64,000 nt of DNA from Phlebiopsis flavidoalba (GCA_035772785.1 JAOCPU010000084.1:23729-87728), one strand, 5' to 3'. Positions 34,864 through 47,281 are shown, counted from the first letter of the stretch. The notes: generated by a model from the letters alone, not told the origin. Made by a program: numbers and translations.

Positions 34864-36157
34864 ATGAGCGACCCGCAGCCCTACACTATCCCCCGCAGCC
34901 AGTCTTCCTCCTGAGCTGCTTGTGCGCATCTTCGAGGCCCACATCGCATCCTGCAAGGCCGTCTGGGACACTCCCGCGCCGTACGACCTCGCCGCCCCGC
35001 CGCGTCCTGCGACACCTCCATCGGGCCGTACACCTGGCTCCGCGCGACCCCCCACGTCTGCAGGCTACTGGCGCGCCGTCGCCCTCGCGAGCCCGCTGCT
35101 CTGGTCGCACATCACGCTCGTCCGCTCCGCGCCCTGCACCGAAGCCATGCTCGCGCGCTCGCAGTCCGCGCCGCTCTCCGTGCAGACGTACACCCCGCGG
35201 TGCGGCGCAGAGGGCACCACGCCGCTGCGCTCGCTGCGGCTCTCGTGCTGCAGCAGATGCACACCGCGTCCGCGCGCTGGAGCTGTACATCAAGTGGTGG
35301 GTCTTTTGACGAACGTCGCCGCGGCGCTCGCGGGGCCGGCTCCGCTGCTCGAGAGTATACGGCTCTCGACGCCCAGCGGGCTGTACGACTCGGGCCCCGT
35401 CCTGCCTGTGCTTGCGCTCAGCAGCGACGCCCGTCCGCCCCGCCGCCGCTCAAGGAGCTCACATCTGTGCACCTACGGCTTCCCGTGGGCGAACCCTGCG
35501 CCGTTCCGCGCGCTCAAGCGTCTGCACGTCTCGAAAGGCACCATCCCGCGCCACCCCTCGATCGAAGACGTGCTGCACGCTCTCAGTCTCATGCCCGACC
35601 TGACGTCGCTCTCCATCGAAGACATCTTCGCCCCCTCTCCGCCCGACCGCACCACACTCCCGCTCACACCACGCACCGTCCCCCTCCCGCGCCTCACCGC
35701 CCTCACACACGCTCGCAGGCGACTGCCTCGCGAGCACCGCGCTCCTGCACAGCCTGCAGCTCCCCGCCGCGCCCGCGCTCACGCTCGACTTCACGCGCCG
35801 CACGCGCCGCCGCGCACCGCTCGCGCTCGCGCTGCCCCGCGGTGTACGCGCGCAGCTCACACACGGCGCGCCCCGGCACGCCCGCGGTGCTGCTCACGCA
35901 CGACGCGTGTGCGTACACGGCGCACGTACGCGTGCCGGCGCGCGCGGCGCTGACGCTGCGCACGCCGCTGGGGCCCGCTGCACCCGCTGCTGCGGGCGCT
36001 GTGTGGTGGTGAGGCGGGCGGCGCGGGGCGGTTGTGTGTGCATGGGCTCGGGGAGCGCGTTGAGCTGCGTGCGGGGGGTGCTGCGGCGCAGTTGTGTCCG
36101 CGTGTGGAGGGTGCCTTTGAGGTTGGGGAGCATATGCGGTCGCTGTTGGCTCTTTAA
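34864..36157 (+). CDS. F-box-like domain protein
   Basis: Starts MSDPQPYTIPRSQSSS at 34864, then after a one-base shift LPPELLVRIFEAHIASCKAV, a typical F-box-like helix pair, and YWRAVALASPLLWSHITLV, the usual second part in basidiomycete F-box-like proteins. LRR-like stretches follow: RLELYIKW, ALAGPAPLLESIRLSTPSG, NPAPFRALKRLHVSKGTIP, EDVLHALSLMPDLTSLSIED and RLTALTLAGDCLASTALLH. The C-terminus ends AFEVGEHMRSLLAL at 36157. Extremely GC-rich, so several long ORFs in other frames and on the other strand are shadows. Probably an SCF adaptor; target unknown. Confidence 0.65.
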
Positions 36158-36489
36158 GAGTCGGGTGTGTGCTATACGTTAAATGCTAATGTTGGATTGG
36201 AATGTTTGTAGTTGTAGTGTGCAACAATGTACAGTAGTGTATTGATAGTGGGATGAACATGACTATTACATCGGCCAAGAAAACTTAAGATTGAAAGATC
36301 TTACCCTCGCATGCATATTATGGGGGCTTACTTGGTGTTCACGGGTCGCGTGTCGAACGAACGCAGGAACGATGCAGTGAGGAAGAAAACCGCTGAATAA
36401 TAAATCATACAAGACCCAAAACACGACAAAAGAGCGATAGCAAGCAAAGAGCAACAAGAATAGGGAAAAGTAGAACGGAGCGGCGCCCG

Positions 36490-37938
36490 CTATGACCGAG
36501 ATATGCTCTGGTACTGTACCGAGGCCGACTCATACTCCTTGACAAACAGCCGCTCCCGCTCTGTGAGCATCCACCTGCATGGCGGTATAAGTCGGACACC
36601 TCAACGAGGAAAAACAAGCTACGCACGCCATGAGTTCATTCACATAATCCCTCACCAGCCCAACACTCTCCGGATCCATCGTCGACGTCGCGACCATCGC
36701 CGGCATACCCACTATTCGCTAATCAGCACCCATCCAGCACCCAAGCAAAACAAACGCACCCAGCATGCGAAGAAGATGCTCCGCGCCATACACCGTGCTC
36801 ATCTCCTTCTCCTGGCTACCGACAATGACGTTCTGGCCGGTCACCCGTACTGGCGCGCCGCACCTCCGCGTACTGGCGGCGCTCCCCCTACTGCGGGCGC
36901 TCGAAGACGGTACAGCAGGTTCGCGCCCAGTGCACGCGGTCTCGAAGTAGGTCTGCAGGCCGTCGATGATTGGTCGGAAGGAGCACGACGGGCTCCTTTT
37001 TTTTGGTCGCGGAGCCTCAAGGGGTGTTAGCTGGATGTGGGGAGGGAGCAGAGGGGACGTACGTGGTGCGGGGTTGGGAGAGGATGTGTTGGTCGAATTC
37101 TTTGAGGAGTTTCGATGACGCTTGGTGAGCGTGGGAGGGGGACGAGCTGCGTGCGGCGGTGTTAACCCAGGGGGAGGATGGTGGTAGGGGAGAGAAAGGC
37201 GCACTCACTGGTTGTTCTTTGTCACCGCCTCACCCAATCATCGACGAGGAGAACTTCAGGGTTTTCTATGGTACATTGAGCTTCATCTCTGGACGCTTCG
37301 AGGCATCGTCCTGAGTATTGTTAGACGATTCGGTGGCGTCTTTTGAGTAGAGTGTCACGCACATCGTCTCGTCCACGTTTGACCCCCCGTCCATCTTTCC
37401 GACCTGTGGCTAAGCGTCCAGCATCCTTCTTCCTATTGGCACAAGAGTCGCGAAAGGAGGGCAGAGGAGGTCAGGTCAAAGGTCATCCATGTAGACTGCA
37501 TGGTTCGACGTACCCAACCCCCTTTGTGCTCGAGCCGGCCCCAGAGAGAGCGCTTGCCAGCTGTGACGCGTTAGCAGCTGCATTCGCCTGTTGTAACGAC
37601 TTCTGCAAGTTCAGGTTCGTGTCCGTGAACTTGAGTAGACGAGGGCGGTCAACCCACTCGTCCCAACTAGAGGCGTGCACCGCACACACCAAAAGCAGTA
37701 CACGGTCAGAGTCATGATTCGCAGCACAAGGATACTGTGGAAGCTCACGTTTGCTTCCATCCTTTGTAGTAATGCACGAAGAAGTGCGGTCCTACTCGCC
37801 AGTCTTGGTGTTGCTTTCATCCCAGTGCTCAGTCTTCAGAATCTTGGCCTCGTACACAAGAGGACCGTGGTAGCACAAAACGCGCTCGTTCACCGCGAAG
37901 GTTGCAGGCGGCGCACCCGCATTCGCACTCGCAGCCAT
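36490..37938 (-). CDS. EAF3: Eaf3/MRG15 chromatin protein
   Basis: Subunit of NuA4 acetyltransferase and Rpd3S deacetylase complexes; its chromo barrel binds methylated H3K36. Start 37938: MAASANAGAPPATFAVNERV, then LCYHGPLVYEAKILKTEHWD, HYFVHYKGWKQT-like exon and WDEWVDRPRLLKFTDTNLNL (chromo barrel). A linker follows, then the MRG domain: LLVDDWEAVTKNNQ, LLKEFDQHIL, SFRPIIDGLQTYFETA, WVTGQNVIVGSQEKEMSTVY-like segment (read GQNVIVGSQEKEMSTVYG), AEHLLRML, DPESVGLVRDYVNELMA and LTERERLFVKEYESASVQYQ. The tail is QSISRS, stop 36490. Several introns and one-base shifts. Confidence 0.88.
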
Positions 37939-38127
37939 AGGTCCTAGGAGATGAGGATAACGTTCGCTCGGCGAACCGTGTGCAGCGGCACGAGAGGCGG
38001 AGGCACTTCCATAACCGGCGGGCGGGCGGGGAGCGCGCACACGTGGTGCGCATCAGATGGCGTCTACGCGCGCGTTGCAGAAGGCCTGCGAAAGTTGGGC
38101 CCGTCCGCGTTTCTGCACCCTGCCACG
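37939..38127. promoter_or_regulatory. Shared head-to-head promoter with CACGTG
   Basis: 189 bp between EAF3 and mago nashi start codons. GC-rich, with a CACGTG E-box at 38040-38045. No TATA box. Confidence 0.45.
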
Positions 38128-38906
38128 ATGAGCTCACCGGAAAGCGATACACCCGTTCTACCTGAGGTGCGACCCCCCTGCGTCGGCGTGTGCGTCAAGT
38201 GCTCACGCCGTTGTAACCTAGATACTAGTAAGCCTTTCTTGTTGCTTGTGCGTGTGCGAGCGGCGCTGACGGGCTGAGCAGCACTGGCCATTCGGGCAAG
38301 CATGGACACGAGTTCCTCGAGTTTGAGTACTCGCATGGACGTTTGCGTTATGCGAACAACTCGAACTACAGGAATGACAGCTTGATCAGGAAAGAGAGTA
38401 AGTGGATAGTCGTGTGTGCTGTCGCGTGGGTGTTGAGCCCTTTGTACAGTGTGGGTTGGACCCCTGGTCATCAAAGAGCTGAAGCGCATCGTCGAGGCCA
38501 GCGAAATCACAAAGTATGTGCGAAACGAACGCTAGATGGCTACATACTGACTGGGGCCCGTGATACCAGGGAAGACGACACCAACTGGCCAAAAAAAGAA
38601 CATTGTTGGAAAACAGGAGCTCGAGATCCGAGTTGGTAACGACCACATTGCCTTCGAAGTACCAATGCCTTGTTACACGCCTGTAATAATCACTTACGCG
38701 CCTTCCATAGACCGCGAAGATTGGCTCCCTCGTCGACATTCAGGATAGTGAGGATCCTGAAGGCTTGCGCGTCTTCTACTACCTGGTTTCAGGATCTCAA
38801 GGTGCGTTACTGTAGTTTCTCTCGCATATATCGTATATTCAATTTCGTGTGCAGACCCTCATTTTCTCTCTTATTTCACTGCACTTTCAAGATCAAGCCT
38901 ATATAG
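38128..38906 (+). CDS. Mago nashi (exon junction complex)
   Basis: Mago forms a heterodimer with Y14 in the exon junction complex deposited on spliced mRNA. The gene starts MSSPESDTP (38128). Then come [126 protein letters not shown] and FKIKPI (stop 38906). The C-terminal FKIKPI end is that of Mago proteins everywhere. About five short introns. The exon-1/exon-2 junction (near 38173-38281) and one base at ~38155 do not fit perfectly. Confidence 0.93.
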
Positions 38907-39119
38907 TCGAGATGCTCGCTCTGTAATCTTGCACTCGGTTTCCCATTGCTGTACTAAATGATATATTTTCACCGCTGTGACAGAGTCCGTATTTAACCCC
39001 AAACCCCAGAAGAGTGATTGTTTGCATATGTGAAAGACGATGGTCGTCGAATTTGTCCCCTCCTACGATCCAGAGGATACATGCTCCGAGAGTCAATCTT
39101 CCTCGCGATAGTCGCCCTT

Positions 39120-40101
39120 TTACGAGTGACCGATTGCTATCGAAGGGTATCAGCCGTGATGTGAATGTCGTACGAAAGGTAAACTGACCCAATCTGCCAG
39201 GCACCGTTAGAGGGGCTGCAGAATCCGGCGGAGTTGACGGGCTGAGTCGGGGGGAAGCATTGGGTGCCCGCGTTCTGCGCGGCCAGCCCCCTGCGAAAGG
39301 TACGTGCTCAGTATCTTGCTTACATCTACGGGCAGTACATGCTTACGAAAGAGGACCAGCACTCGCTTATGGTCTCGTTGCTGAAGTTTTCAAAGAACAT
39401 ACGACAGGTCCCGAAAGTGAGTTGCTGGATCTGGTTCGGCGCAACAGTGAAGGTGGGTGCTGGAGGGAACGATTAGCTAGGTTGCGTCATGCCCGATATT
39501 GTGGGCTTACCGATTGAGCCTCCAAGGATTGTAATGGAGTTGTTGATTTGCTGGCAGTCCTCGGAGATCGGCGGCAAGTCACCAATGGACCCACACGTGT
39601 TGGTGCCTGGATGCGGGCAGAGAAAGTGAGTCCTTGCGAATGTTGAACTGTGTCCAGTCGTGGATGCTTACAGATCTCGTTACAGGCGTCTGCAGTTTGG
39701 AGCGGGGGCTGGGGCTGAGGAGGTCGAGCTCGCCACTGCGCTCGTGGTGGGTTTGGGCTTGGGGGTGGGGGGAAAATCGGGAACGGGAACGGGAACCAGG
39801 GGATGATGATAACCAAGTCCTCCTTGAATGAGCTAGTCACAGCGTTTGTAGCCGGTGGCACCGTGTTCAGGGATTCGCAAGCAAAGGTAGTGACTTGGAT
39901 TGGCGCCTCTGCTGGGCCTACGGTGGTGTTGAGGACCACTGAGGGACCCTGGCAAGCAGACGGTACCAACGAGTCCCTAGCTGTAGATGAACGGTAAGTA
40001 TTCATCGTACATGTCATATACGTGGTCCTGACCAATGGATGCGGCAGAAGCCACTGTTTGCGAGGGTCGCCAACGCGAAGAGACTGTTGAAAACGGGCCA
40101 T
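39120..40101 (-). CDS. Secreted protein, paralog without CBM1
   Basis: Start 40101 gives MARFQQSLFALATLANSG after a one-base shift, a signal peptide. A first module has two Cys (SACQG and TTFAC), followed by a Pro then Ser/Thr/Ala/Pro linker (PTTSAVASSTSSAPAPA). The C-terminal module reads DACNEICK, SIGDLPPISEDCQQINNSIT, TFTVAPNQIQQLTFGTCRMF, FENFSNETISECWSSF, TQCFPPTQPVNSAGFC and GAWQIG, ending near 39120. It is clearly paralogous to the gene at 41302-42501, including intron positions after CW..F. Function unknown; the Cys pattern and linker fit an extracellular protein. Confidence 0.65.
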
Positions 40102-41301
40102 TTCTGCTATGAGCTTTGGTTGAGGGAGGTAGGTCCTTAGAGCCTGTTCATCGAGAGCGACGTCCCTTTTATAGGTTTGCTCTGTGCGTTACGTGTCAGA
40201 AAATACTTGTTTCTGTCCTCTCGTGAAGAATCATCATCACCAACTTGGGCGGATGCTATCCAGTTTATCTGCCACGAATGTCCTAGGATCGCACATCCTC
40301 AGAATTCCAATGAACAAAGGGAAAGGTCTGTCCCTAGATAGCCACGTCTAGAACTGACGTATCTTGGAAGCACTTTCCCACCTATTTCTATTGGCGGCGT
40401 TCGCCACTGCCGAATCCCATGCACCATGAAGACGTTGACGGTGCACGACCTATGAAAATGGCCCGCCTTGTCGAGGATCATGCGCAAGCTTCTCAGGCCC
40501 ACATAACTCCGTGACATTTCTACATGATCATTGGAAGCGCTGTCTCGCAAAGACGCAAGAAGAGCTATGGAGGTCCTCTGTGTCTGGGCCATCATTGGTC
40601 TAGAAAAGATGAACAATTCAACGCGACATTCCAGGCAGGACGGACGCGCTCCATCGCCTACGCGCCGCCGGCAAGCCGCATCTGTGCGTTGGGGACGGCA
40701 TGATCGTCCCGCTCAAAATTTTCCAGTTTTGTGCATGCAAGGATTCACACCAAACGGCCGTGGAATAAATGGCCCACCTTGATGAATCGTCTTCGGGAAT
40801 TTAGGCAGCATAGGCGCGAAATCTTTTCACCTGAGGCGTTCATGTCGGTGTGAATCCCGAGAAAGCATACTGACCGTCGGCTGTGTGGCAGATTCCTGAT
40901 CGTTTCCTGACAGCCCATGCGTATAGTTCATTTGTTCTATGCAAGGACGTCCTCACTGCTTATGATCATGTCAGTCTGTTCTGATCATCGTTGTATTTTC
41001 TAGCGTCGAGAATGTGGGGGAAACGAGCTCCTTCACGGCCGGACCACTAAGACTTCTTAGAAGTCGAAAACAAAATACGGGCAGACCATGAAGAGCTTAT
41101 GGTGAAGTTTCTCTCTGTCGGAAATTCAGTAGGAGTACACTCGAATAGGGAAACATTGTACGGCTACCCGTGCATACCGCGCGCCACAAACAAGAGATTT
41201 CAATGGACTTTGGGCGGAGCTGTGCAAGCTCAAGCTCAAGCTTTTCCTTGCTCAAGCTCACTGTGATGCTCCGTCGGCGCCCATATGGATCGCGGGAGGA
41301 C
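40102..41301. other. Intergenic, nothing recognised
   Basis: 1.2 kb between the tandem secreted paralogs. It includes promoter sequence for the left gene. Short ORFs without domain. Confidence 0.4.
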
Positions 41302-42501
41302 TTAGGAATGGCCGACACTGCAATAATAAACGGGATTTAGCTAAGCCAGTATCCCACTCGTGTGTGCACGCACCCGATTTGCCAGAGCGCGTCGGCCGGG
41401 GTGCAAAGACCCACAGATTGTACCGGCTGCACCGGCGGGAAACACGCGTGCTTCAGCAACTGAGGCCGTCTGCGTCTGGAGTAGACGTATCAAATTCAGC
41501 GGGGGAAACAGAAAAGCTTAAGCCTGGTACTATTACTTACCAAAGCGGTCCAGCATTCAGGTTAGCGTCGAGTTGCTGTTGTTCTGGAACCAGAAACGGC
41601 AGTTCCGAATGTAAGTTGCTCGATGGTGTTCGGCGCGACGTCCAAAGGTAGGAGCTAGGATGGTAGACATGGCACGGACCGTCAGACGAAGACGTAGACC
41701 GACGTTAAGATAATAACACTGACAGATTGATCCATTGAGAATTGTGATAGAGTCGACAATGGCCTGACAGTCCTCCGAGATGGGTGGAAGGTCCCCGATG
41801 TGCCCGCAGGGTGTCAGTGCCTGAGAAACCGGGGGACGTCAGGATAAAACTATGTGTCACACACACTACTTCGATACTTACAGACTTGGCTGCATACGTT
41901 TGCAGCTGAGCTAGGTGCCGCTGAAGGAGCAGAAGAACTACTGGAAGCGACTGTGGTGGGCGGAGGCGGCGGAGGTTTAGCGGAAGCTGGTGGCGGGCGC
42001 AGGACTAGGGGGAATGGATATCAGAACAATTGTTCCGAGCAAAGATTCATCAGTTGGAACCAGCCCTTACATGCACTGAGAATAGTAGGTGTTGAAGAAT
42101 GTGCAGACGGATCCAGATGCGCATACGGTGGGCCCGCCTAGATACGGAACTCAGTTGGTATTCATTGCAACATGACGGGGTGATAAATCGATTTACCAAA
42201 ACCGAAGCCGCCACATTGCCCCCAGACACTCTGCACAGAGGACCTCTTTTCGAAAGAGCCTGTGTCATCACACGAGATCGTGTTGAGTTTCCACCTTTTT
42301 TTGTTGCCAACCATCACAAACGACGAGGCGGTGATAGAGCCATCACACAAGGTAGCAGAGCTCTGACGGACTAAATGGTTTTTAATCAGCAGCAATTGGA
42401 GGAATAATTGTGGGTAGGGCTTTGCCAATAAGGTTTGGAGATACCGCAGAAACTGTCATAATCAGTACAGCGAAATAAAAGACAAGGCGAAGGGAAGACA
42501 T
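41302..42501 (-). CDS. CBM1-containing secreted protein
   Basis: Signal peptide MSSLRLVFYFAVLIMTVSAV (42501). The N-module has spaced Cys (ATLCDGSIT, NTISCDDTG). It is followed by a family 1 carbohydrate-binding module: SVWGQCGGFGF, an intron (~42139-42197), then GGPTVCASGSVCTFFNTYYS and QCM. CBM1 binds crystalline cellulose through its aromatic face. Then a Pro/Ser linker and a C-module: NVCSQVCK, GHIGDLPPISEDCQAIVDSI, VAPNTIEQLTFGT, ACFPPVQPVQSVGLC, ALWQIG and VGHS (stop 41302). No catalytic domain is recognised. It is a tandem paralog of the gene to its left, which lacks the CBM1. Confidence 0.75.
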
Positions 42502-43589
42502 TCGGATTCTATGTGCGAGTATACTAGAAATCGACCGACCTGGCTAGGTGAGATACGGGTTTGAGAAAGAGACACCCTTAGGAGCTTCTTCATATATACG
42601 GTCGAACCGTGGACATGGTCTCGATTTTGGAAGTATACTTCACGGCGTTCTTTCGCGACGGCAAGTTTTTCAAAAAGTTGTAAACAAAGGATGCGGCTCT
42701 GCGGGATTAACTGAGAAAGAAGACGCCATCGTTCTACCGACGGCCCACCGGTCTAAGAGACACGCAGCTCAGCGACTCTCGCTACTGCGAAGAATGGCGC
42801 GCAGATACATACTTTAGAGTTACGTTCTTGAGATCAAGGGCCAAAGTGGTCCCGGCCACATCGAGACTGCTCGGAGTACAACGAATCAAGCCGTTCTCAG
42901 CATCTATGTGCCTAGAGCTCTCTTCATGTAGAAGGTGCATGTGCGATTCTACGGCGCGGGTACAATGCACGTACGTGAACGATGTGCGGAGACAGCTTGC
43001 TGATCGTCGCTGCTAAAAAAACGAGATCAAATGGTCAGAGAGCCTTGAGGAGTCACGGAGGGACAGGTCGATGTAGTGCTCGTGTTTTGAGAGTACGTCG
43101 CGGATTCTTGACGTTTATTCTGTATCAAATGTGCGATCTTTTCAGGTACGCCGCAAGTGTGCTATCGGCCTCACACTCCCGGTGAAATATATAGGCATAT
43201 AATAAATTCGGATCATCTGTCAGATTTAGGTTATGACAACTGCAAGGCGTACGTACGAGTGGCTGCCACGTACCGTACAATTAGCTTTCCATCCAGAGGG
43301 CCCGTAAAGAAGCGGGTATCGCGAGTATATGAAGGGCACGATGCATGGACTCTATACAATATGCGCGGTGCTCAGTACTCAGATGTCGCTAATATCCTTG
43401 CGCTGAGTGTTGATATCTGGATTCTGTCGTAAGCTTGGCGTCCTATACAAACGTCGGACCACTCACCGTTAGAAGACTGTCCACCGTATACGTACCACGT
43501 CTCCTGTTCTAGGCATGCCGGTATGCATAACGCAGCCGTCCAGCTGCTTGCAAAGACGCGAAATGCCTTCCCATCCGCGTGTGCAAATT
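42502..43589. other. Intergenic, nothing recognised
   Basis: About 1.1 kb with only short ORFs on both strands and no domain I can name. Includes the promoter of the CBM1 gene at its left end. Confidence 0.4.
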
Positions 43590-44850
43590 TCAAGAGTTCT
43601 TCAGTGAAGCTGGAACCAAACACGACAGAGCGCAAATGTTTGCATCTTCAGAAGGCAAGCAGCGAAGTTCTGCCAGTTCATCCCGCGGGAGAATACGCCT
43701 GGCTCGAGTTCCATGAATATAGTGCATAATAGAAAGATACCGGGGGTTGGGTGGTATCGACGTTCGCGAGCCGCTGGGGAGAGCCGAACACAAAGCTGCT
43801 GTGTACTGGAATAAGGGCTTTCTTTTCGTCTGACACGCAGCTGAAGAAGATTCTTGTCGCTGGAGAGTTAACCAGGTAAAACAAGCGAACGGCATAAGAC
43901 GTACGCTGATATTTTGCGCCACTTGTTTGAAATAGACAGTTTGTAACTTCCATGTGTCGTTTTCATGGCTCTGCGGTGATCCTAAAGTGCGGAGGGTGTC
44001 GACGATGAGGGTTCGTGTTCGGGTAGGTCAATGATGCCTGTGTGTGGCCCGGACTGCTCTCGACGGTCTCCCGCGCGGGGAGCGCACGAGTAGCGCATAT
44101 ATAACCAAGGGATGAGTTTCTCCTTTTCTGCTCCACAGATGCTCACTTCTCTCAATGAGATAGGAAAATGGACGTCCGTGGATTCGGGGTCTGTATCCCA
44201 CCGAACACACAGGCTGAATGTTGAGGGTCTCGAGTTTTGAGAGCTCTCCAATTAGCCTCAGAAAGGTGGAAAAGAGATGCAAAATTCATATCAGATAGGT
44301 GTGAGTTCTCTCTGTAAGGGGTGAATATAGCCGGAAGAGAGAAAGGGGGAGAACCTTGAAAAATGGAGCGGAATGGAGAGCCAGTCACGTCAATATGAGG
44401 CGAAATAGAGAGTGAGGTTCTATAGATAGGTCGCAAAATTTGATTGAGAGTAATGGAGAAGGTGAAAGAGCTATGAGATGGACCCATGGTCGTTCTGCAT
44501 TACGATGGATGACAGACAGTGTCTCGAGATGGCGTGAGATTGATTTAACTCGTATAGGGCGCAAGATAGCTCTCTGGCTGGAGAAAGGAATGAGCTCTTG
44601 TACGTCTTCCAATGACCGCAATGTAATACGTCGGAACAGCCATGGTCTGGCATTGGTCGGGCCCAGTATAGTGACTGACGAGGGATTGGCCGCTGCCAGT
44701 TCATGCTATCTCTGCCGGACTAAGCTCAGAGGTCACAATAGAGAACCACTTCGATCGAGATGAGAGACATATGACCATATGTTTGAACAATTCTTGAGGA
44801 ATGTCGGCTCGACCGGAGTGGCGGCCATGGTAGAACGTAGTGCGTGGTGC
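43590..44850 (-). CDS. F-box/LRR-like gene, degenerate
   Basis: Pieces on the minus strand in changing frames fit a fungal F-box protein: ADIPQELFKHMV near 44800 (F-box start), then RSLEDVQELIPFSSQ, SISRHLETLSVIHRNAERPW, LLSIKFCDLSIEPHSLFRL, TFLRLIGELSKLETLNIQPV and FSYLIERSEHLWS. Possible C-terminal parts are at 43.95-43.59 kb (RLFYLVNSP, SSFVFGSP, LAELRCLPSEDANICALSC). Boundaries are approximate. Stops and shifts are frequent, so it may be a pseudogene rather than just poorly sequenced. Confidence 0.45.
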
Positions 44851-45209
44851 GTGTGTGGGAAAGAGAAGGGCTCAGACTCGGAAAGCTGCGCAGCTCGTCG
44901 TGGCGTTGATGTAAATTTGATGTGGCTAAGCAGTTGATCGGCATGTCCCGGCCCACCAGCATCGAGGGCAAACAATACCACCACCTGTCTGAATCGTACC
45001 GGCATATGTACTAAACACACAATCAAAATCAGCTATTATTTCCCAAACCCTATATTTTCTTGGCTAAAACGCGCGCAATCTCAAGTCTCGACACGCCGCT
45101 GACCGTTTCATGCTACGGTCTCAGCCGAAAGGAGCAGCTTTACCACTGCGTAGCACGCGTCGAAGTCATATCTCCGTCGTTTGGTCGGCGGTAGGCTTGT
45201 AGTATACTC

Positions 45210-45900
45210 TGACCTGTCTGACCTACCTGGGATGAAAGGACTCGGGACAACAGCCACCAGCTGATTGGCGGTCGCCGTTTAACGTGCCAGCGAGAAGAGA
45301 GTCGTTGCCCACGAGGACCTGCGCGAGATTAGAGAGAAAGGTCAGGCGGTTCTTCGTCACGCATCTTTGGTATGCTTACACCGGTGAACGCAGAACTAGC
45401 TTGCTCTGAGATACCTTTGCGATGGGGAAATGAAAGCTCAACTCCCCGCCGGCCTCGGCGCGCACCGGCCTACGGCGTCATGTTGGTTTCTGCCCCAGGC
45501 GAACAACGCGGCCCTCGAAGAGCTCAAAGTTTGGGCGATCCTCATACGGATACAATTGACGTATGTCTGCACAATCGTTGAGTCAGGCGGATGGAACGTC
45601 AAATTCACTTTCAAACATCTCACGGAAAGCGAATACAGCTCTGCCCCATCGCCCCCGCCGATCGCTCCAAAACAACAAGAGGGTAACCGCCTGTGCTATT
45701 CGAGTTTGGCAGCGTGGTATTGAAAAAGCGCAGTGAGATTGAAGTCGTTAGCGAACGCACTGGGACCCTGCGGGGGTATTTTCACAGCCAGGCTGGTAGT
45801 TGGTGGGGCCTTGGCGACCACGGAGCAATGACGTAGCGGCCGCGGCCGAGACTGTGGCAGCGCATGCGACGAGTACGTTTGCGATGAAACGATTGGACAT
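45210..45900 (-). CDS. Putative small secreted protein
   Basis: MSNRFIANVLVACAATVSAA at 45900 is a convincing signal peptide with an AAA cleavage region, followed by SLLRGRQGPTNYQPGCENTP. Later segments in shifted frames look coding (DCADIRQLYPYEDRPNFELF, GGELSFPIAKVSQSKLVLRS, VLVGNDSLLAGTLNGDRQSA) and end near 45210. No family recognised. Gene structure is uncertain. Confidence 0.35.
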
Positions 45901-46099
45901 CGTGACTGCCTTGATACGTGGCGAGGAGAGGGTCTGGGACACTGGAGGATGGGTGGCGAAACACTGAAGCCTGAAGTGAACCAGCATTTGCTTACCCGCG
46001 CATTTATGTGCATGTGGAGAGGGAGCCGGCGGCGAACTGGAGCCGCAAGCAGCCGTGCTCTTGTCTCGAATGGTGAGGCAAAAACATGCATTCATTTAC

Positions 46100-47281
46100 T
46101 CACTGCTGTATGGTGGGTCTCAAACTGACAGCAGACAAGCCATGATACAAAGGTCATCGGGTCTCATCGGAGAACCCTGGGGGCCGTTTCCTACACAAGC
46201 GCTCAGCCGCGGGGAGCTTTGAGGGAGCTCCTCGACTGCAAGTGGCACTCATATTCAAGATGCTCTGGTCTGTTTGGTGTGTGCTTACACGAAAGCAGGA
46301 CTTGGCTGGTGAACTCATGCAAATGTCTAGGACCACACACGCTTCATCACATCTTCCCATCCCAACACTGAAGAGAAATGATCTGCCGAGCGTCCTAGCA
46401 ATACAGTAACTTCGCTCTTGCGGTTACGGCATCCAAGCAGGAAAAAGCTGATCTAAAACTGGTAGAACCGCTGTCCATAGAGGTCAGGGGGCTCCGTGTG
46501 CAAGACCTAGACTTTTCCTCACGCAGTTGAGACCAAGACAATGGTAGGTTATTCTCGGGCGACTCCACACCAGATCCATGTTCGAAAGGTAATACTTGGA
46601 TATTAAACGCCACAAGACCGCGCGACTTCCTGAGGGTAATAAATTTATTGTGAATCGTTTTACATTCAAAAATTACAATTCCTTTCCATTGGTGCTTGCT
46701 GGTTAGAAATCAGGAAGATTGTCAGACAAATTGTGAAACTTTGTCCGCCGCAGTGACAGGGAGCGAGCTAGCTGGGCACCTTTTCCCACGCAAGAGCTGC
46801 ATGGACGGTTGTGCCCTCAGTGATGAGGACCGCACGCTAGAGTTCGCCCCCCCGTCCCAGTGTCAACTTTTTGCATCGAGCTCGTCAAGGTTGAAAAAAC
46901 ATACCTGCTACGGGGGAGATCCAGTCTCGATGAAGCACCAAAGAGGAGGACTAGAGCTCCGGCAAATGCGCCCTTGTCGTCGGCGATGAATTTAATAGCT
47001 ATATCACAAGTGAATCGACATATGAGAGTAGGCGTACGTGAAATTGATAGTGAACTACGAAGAGCACCAGTTCCAAAAAGAGTCTTTCCAGGCTCTTACA
47101 CTATGCGCATATAGTCAGTCCGAGGTGCACCTTCGGTGAAGACGGCACTTACTGCATCACGAAATAGTACGCCCTTCACCGCACCACACAACTATCCAAT
47201 CGTTATCAGACCACCCTTCTAACCTTCCGAAGCATGGCACCATACAGATCCCAAGTAACCCGGGAATTTGGCGGCGTAGTA
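46100..47281. other. Intergenic, nothing recognised
   Basis: Short ORFs only, none with a domain or signal peptide that I can support. Confidence 0.35.

Noticed and set aside
34920..36012. Long overlapping ORFs on both strands of the F-box gene
   Set aside because: High GC content opens several frames at once. Only the frames with LPPELLVRIFE and later Leu-rich motifs make biological sense.
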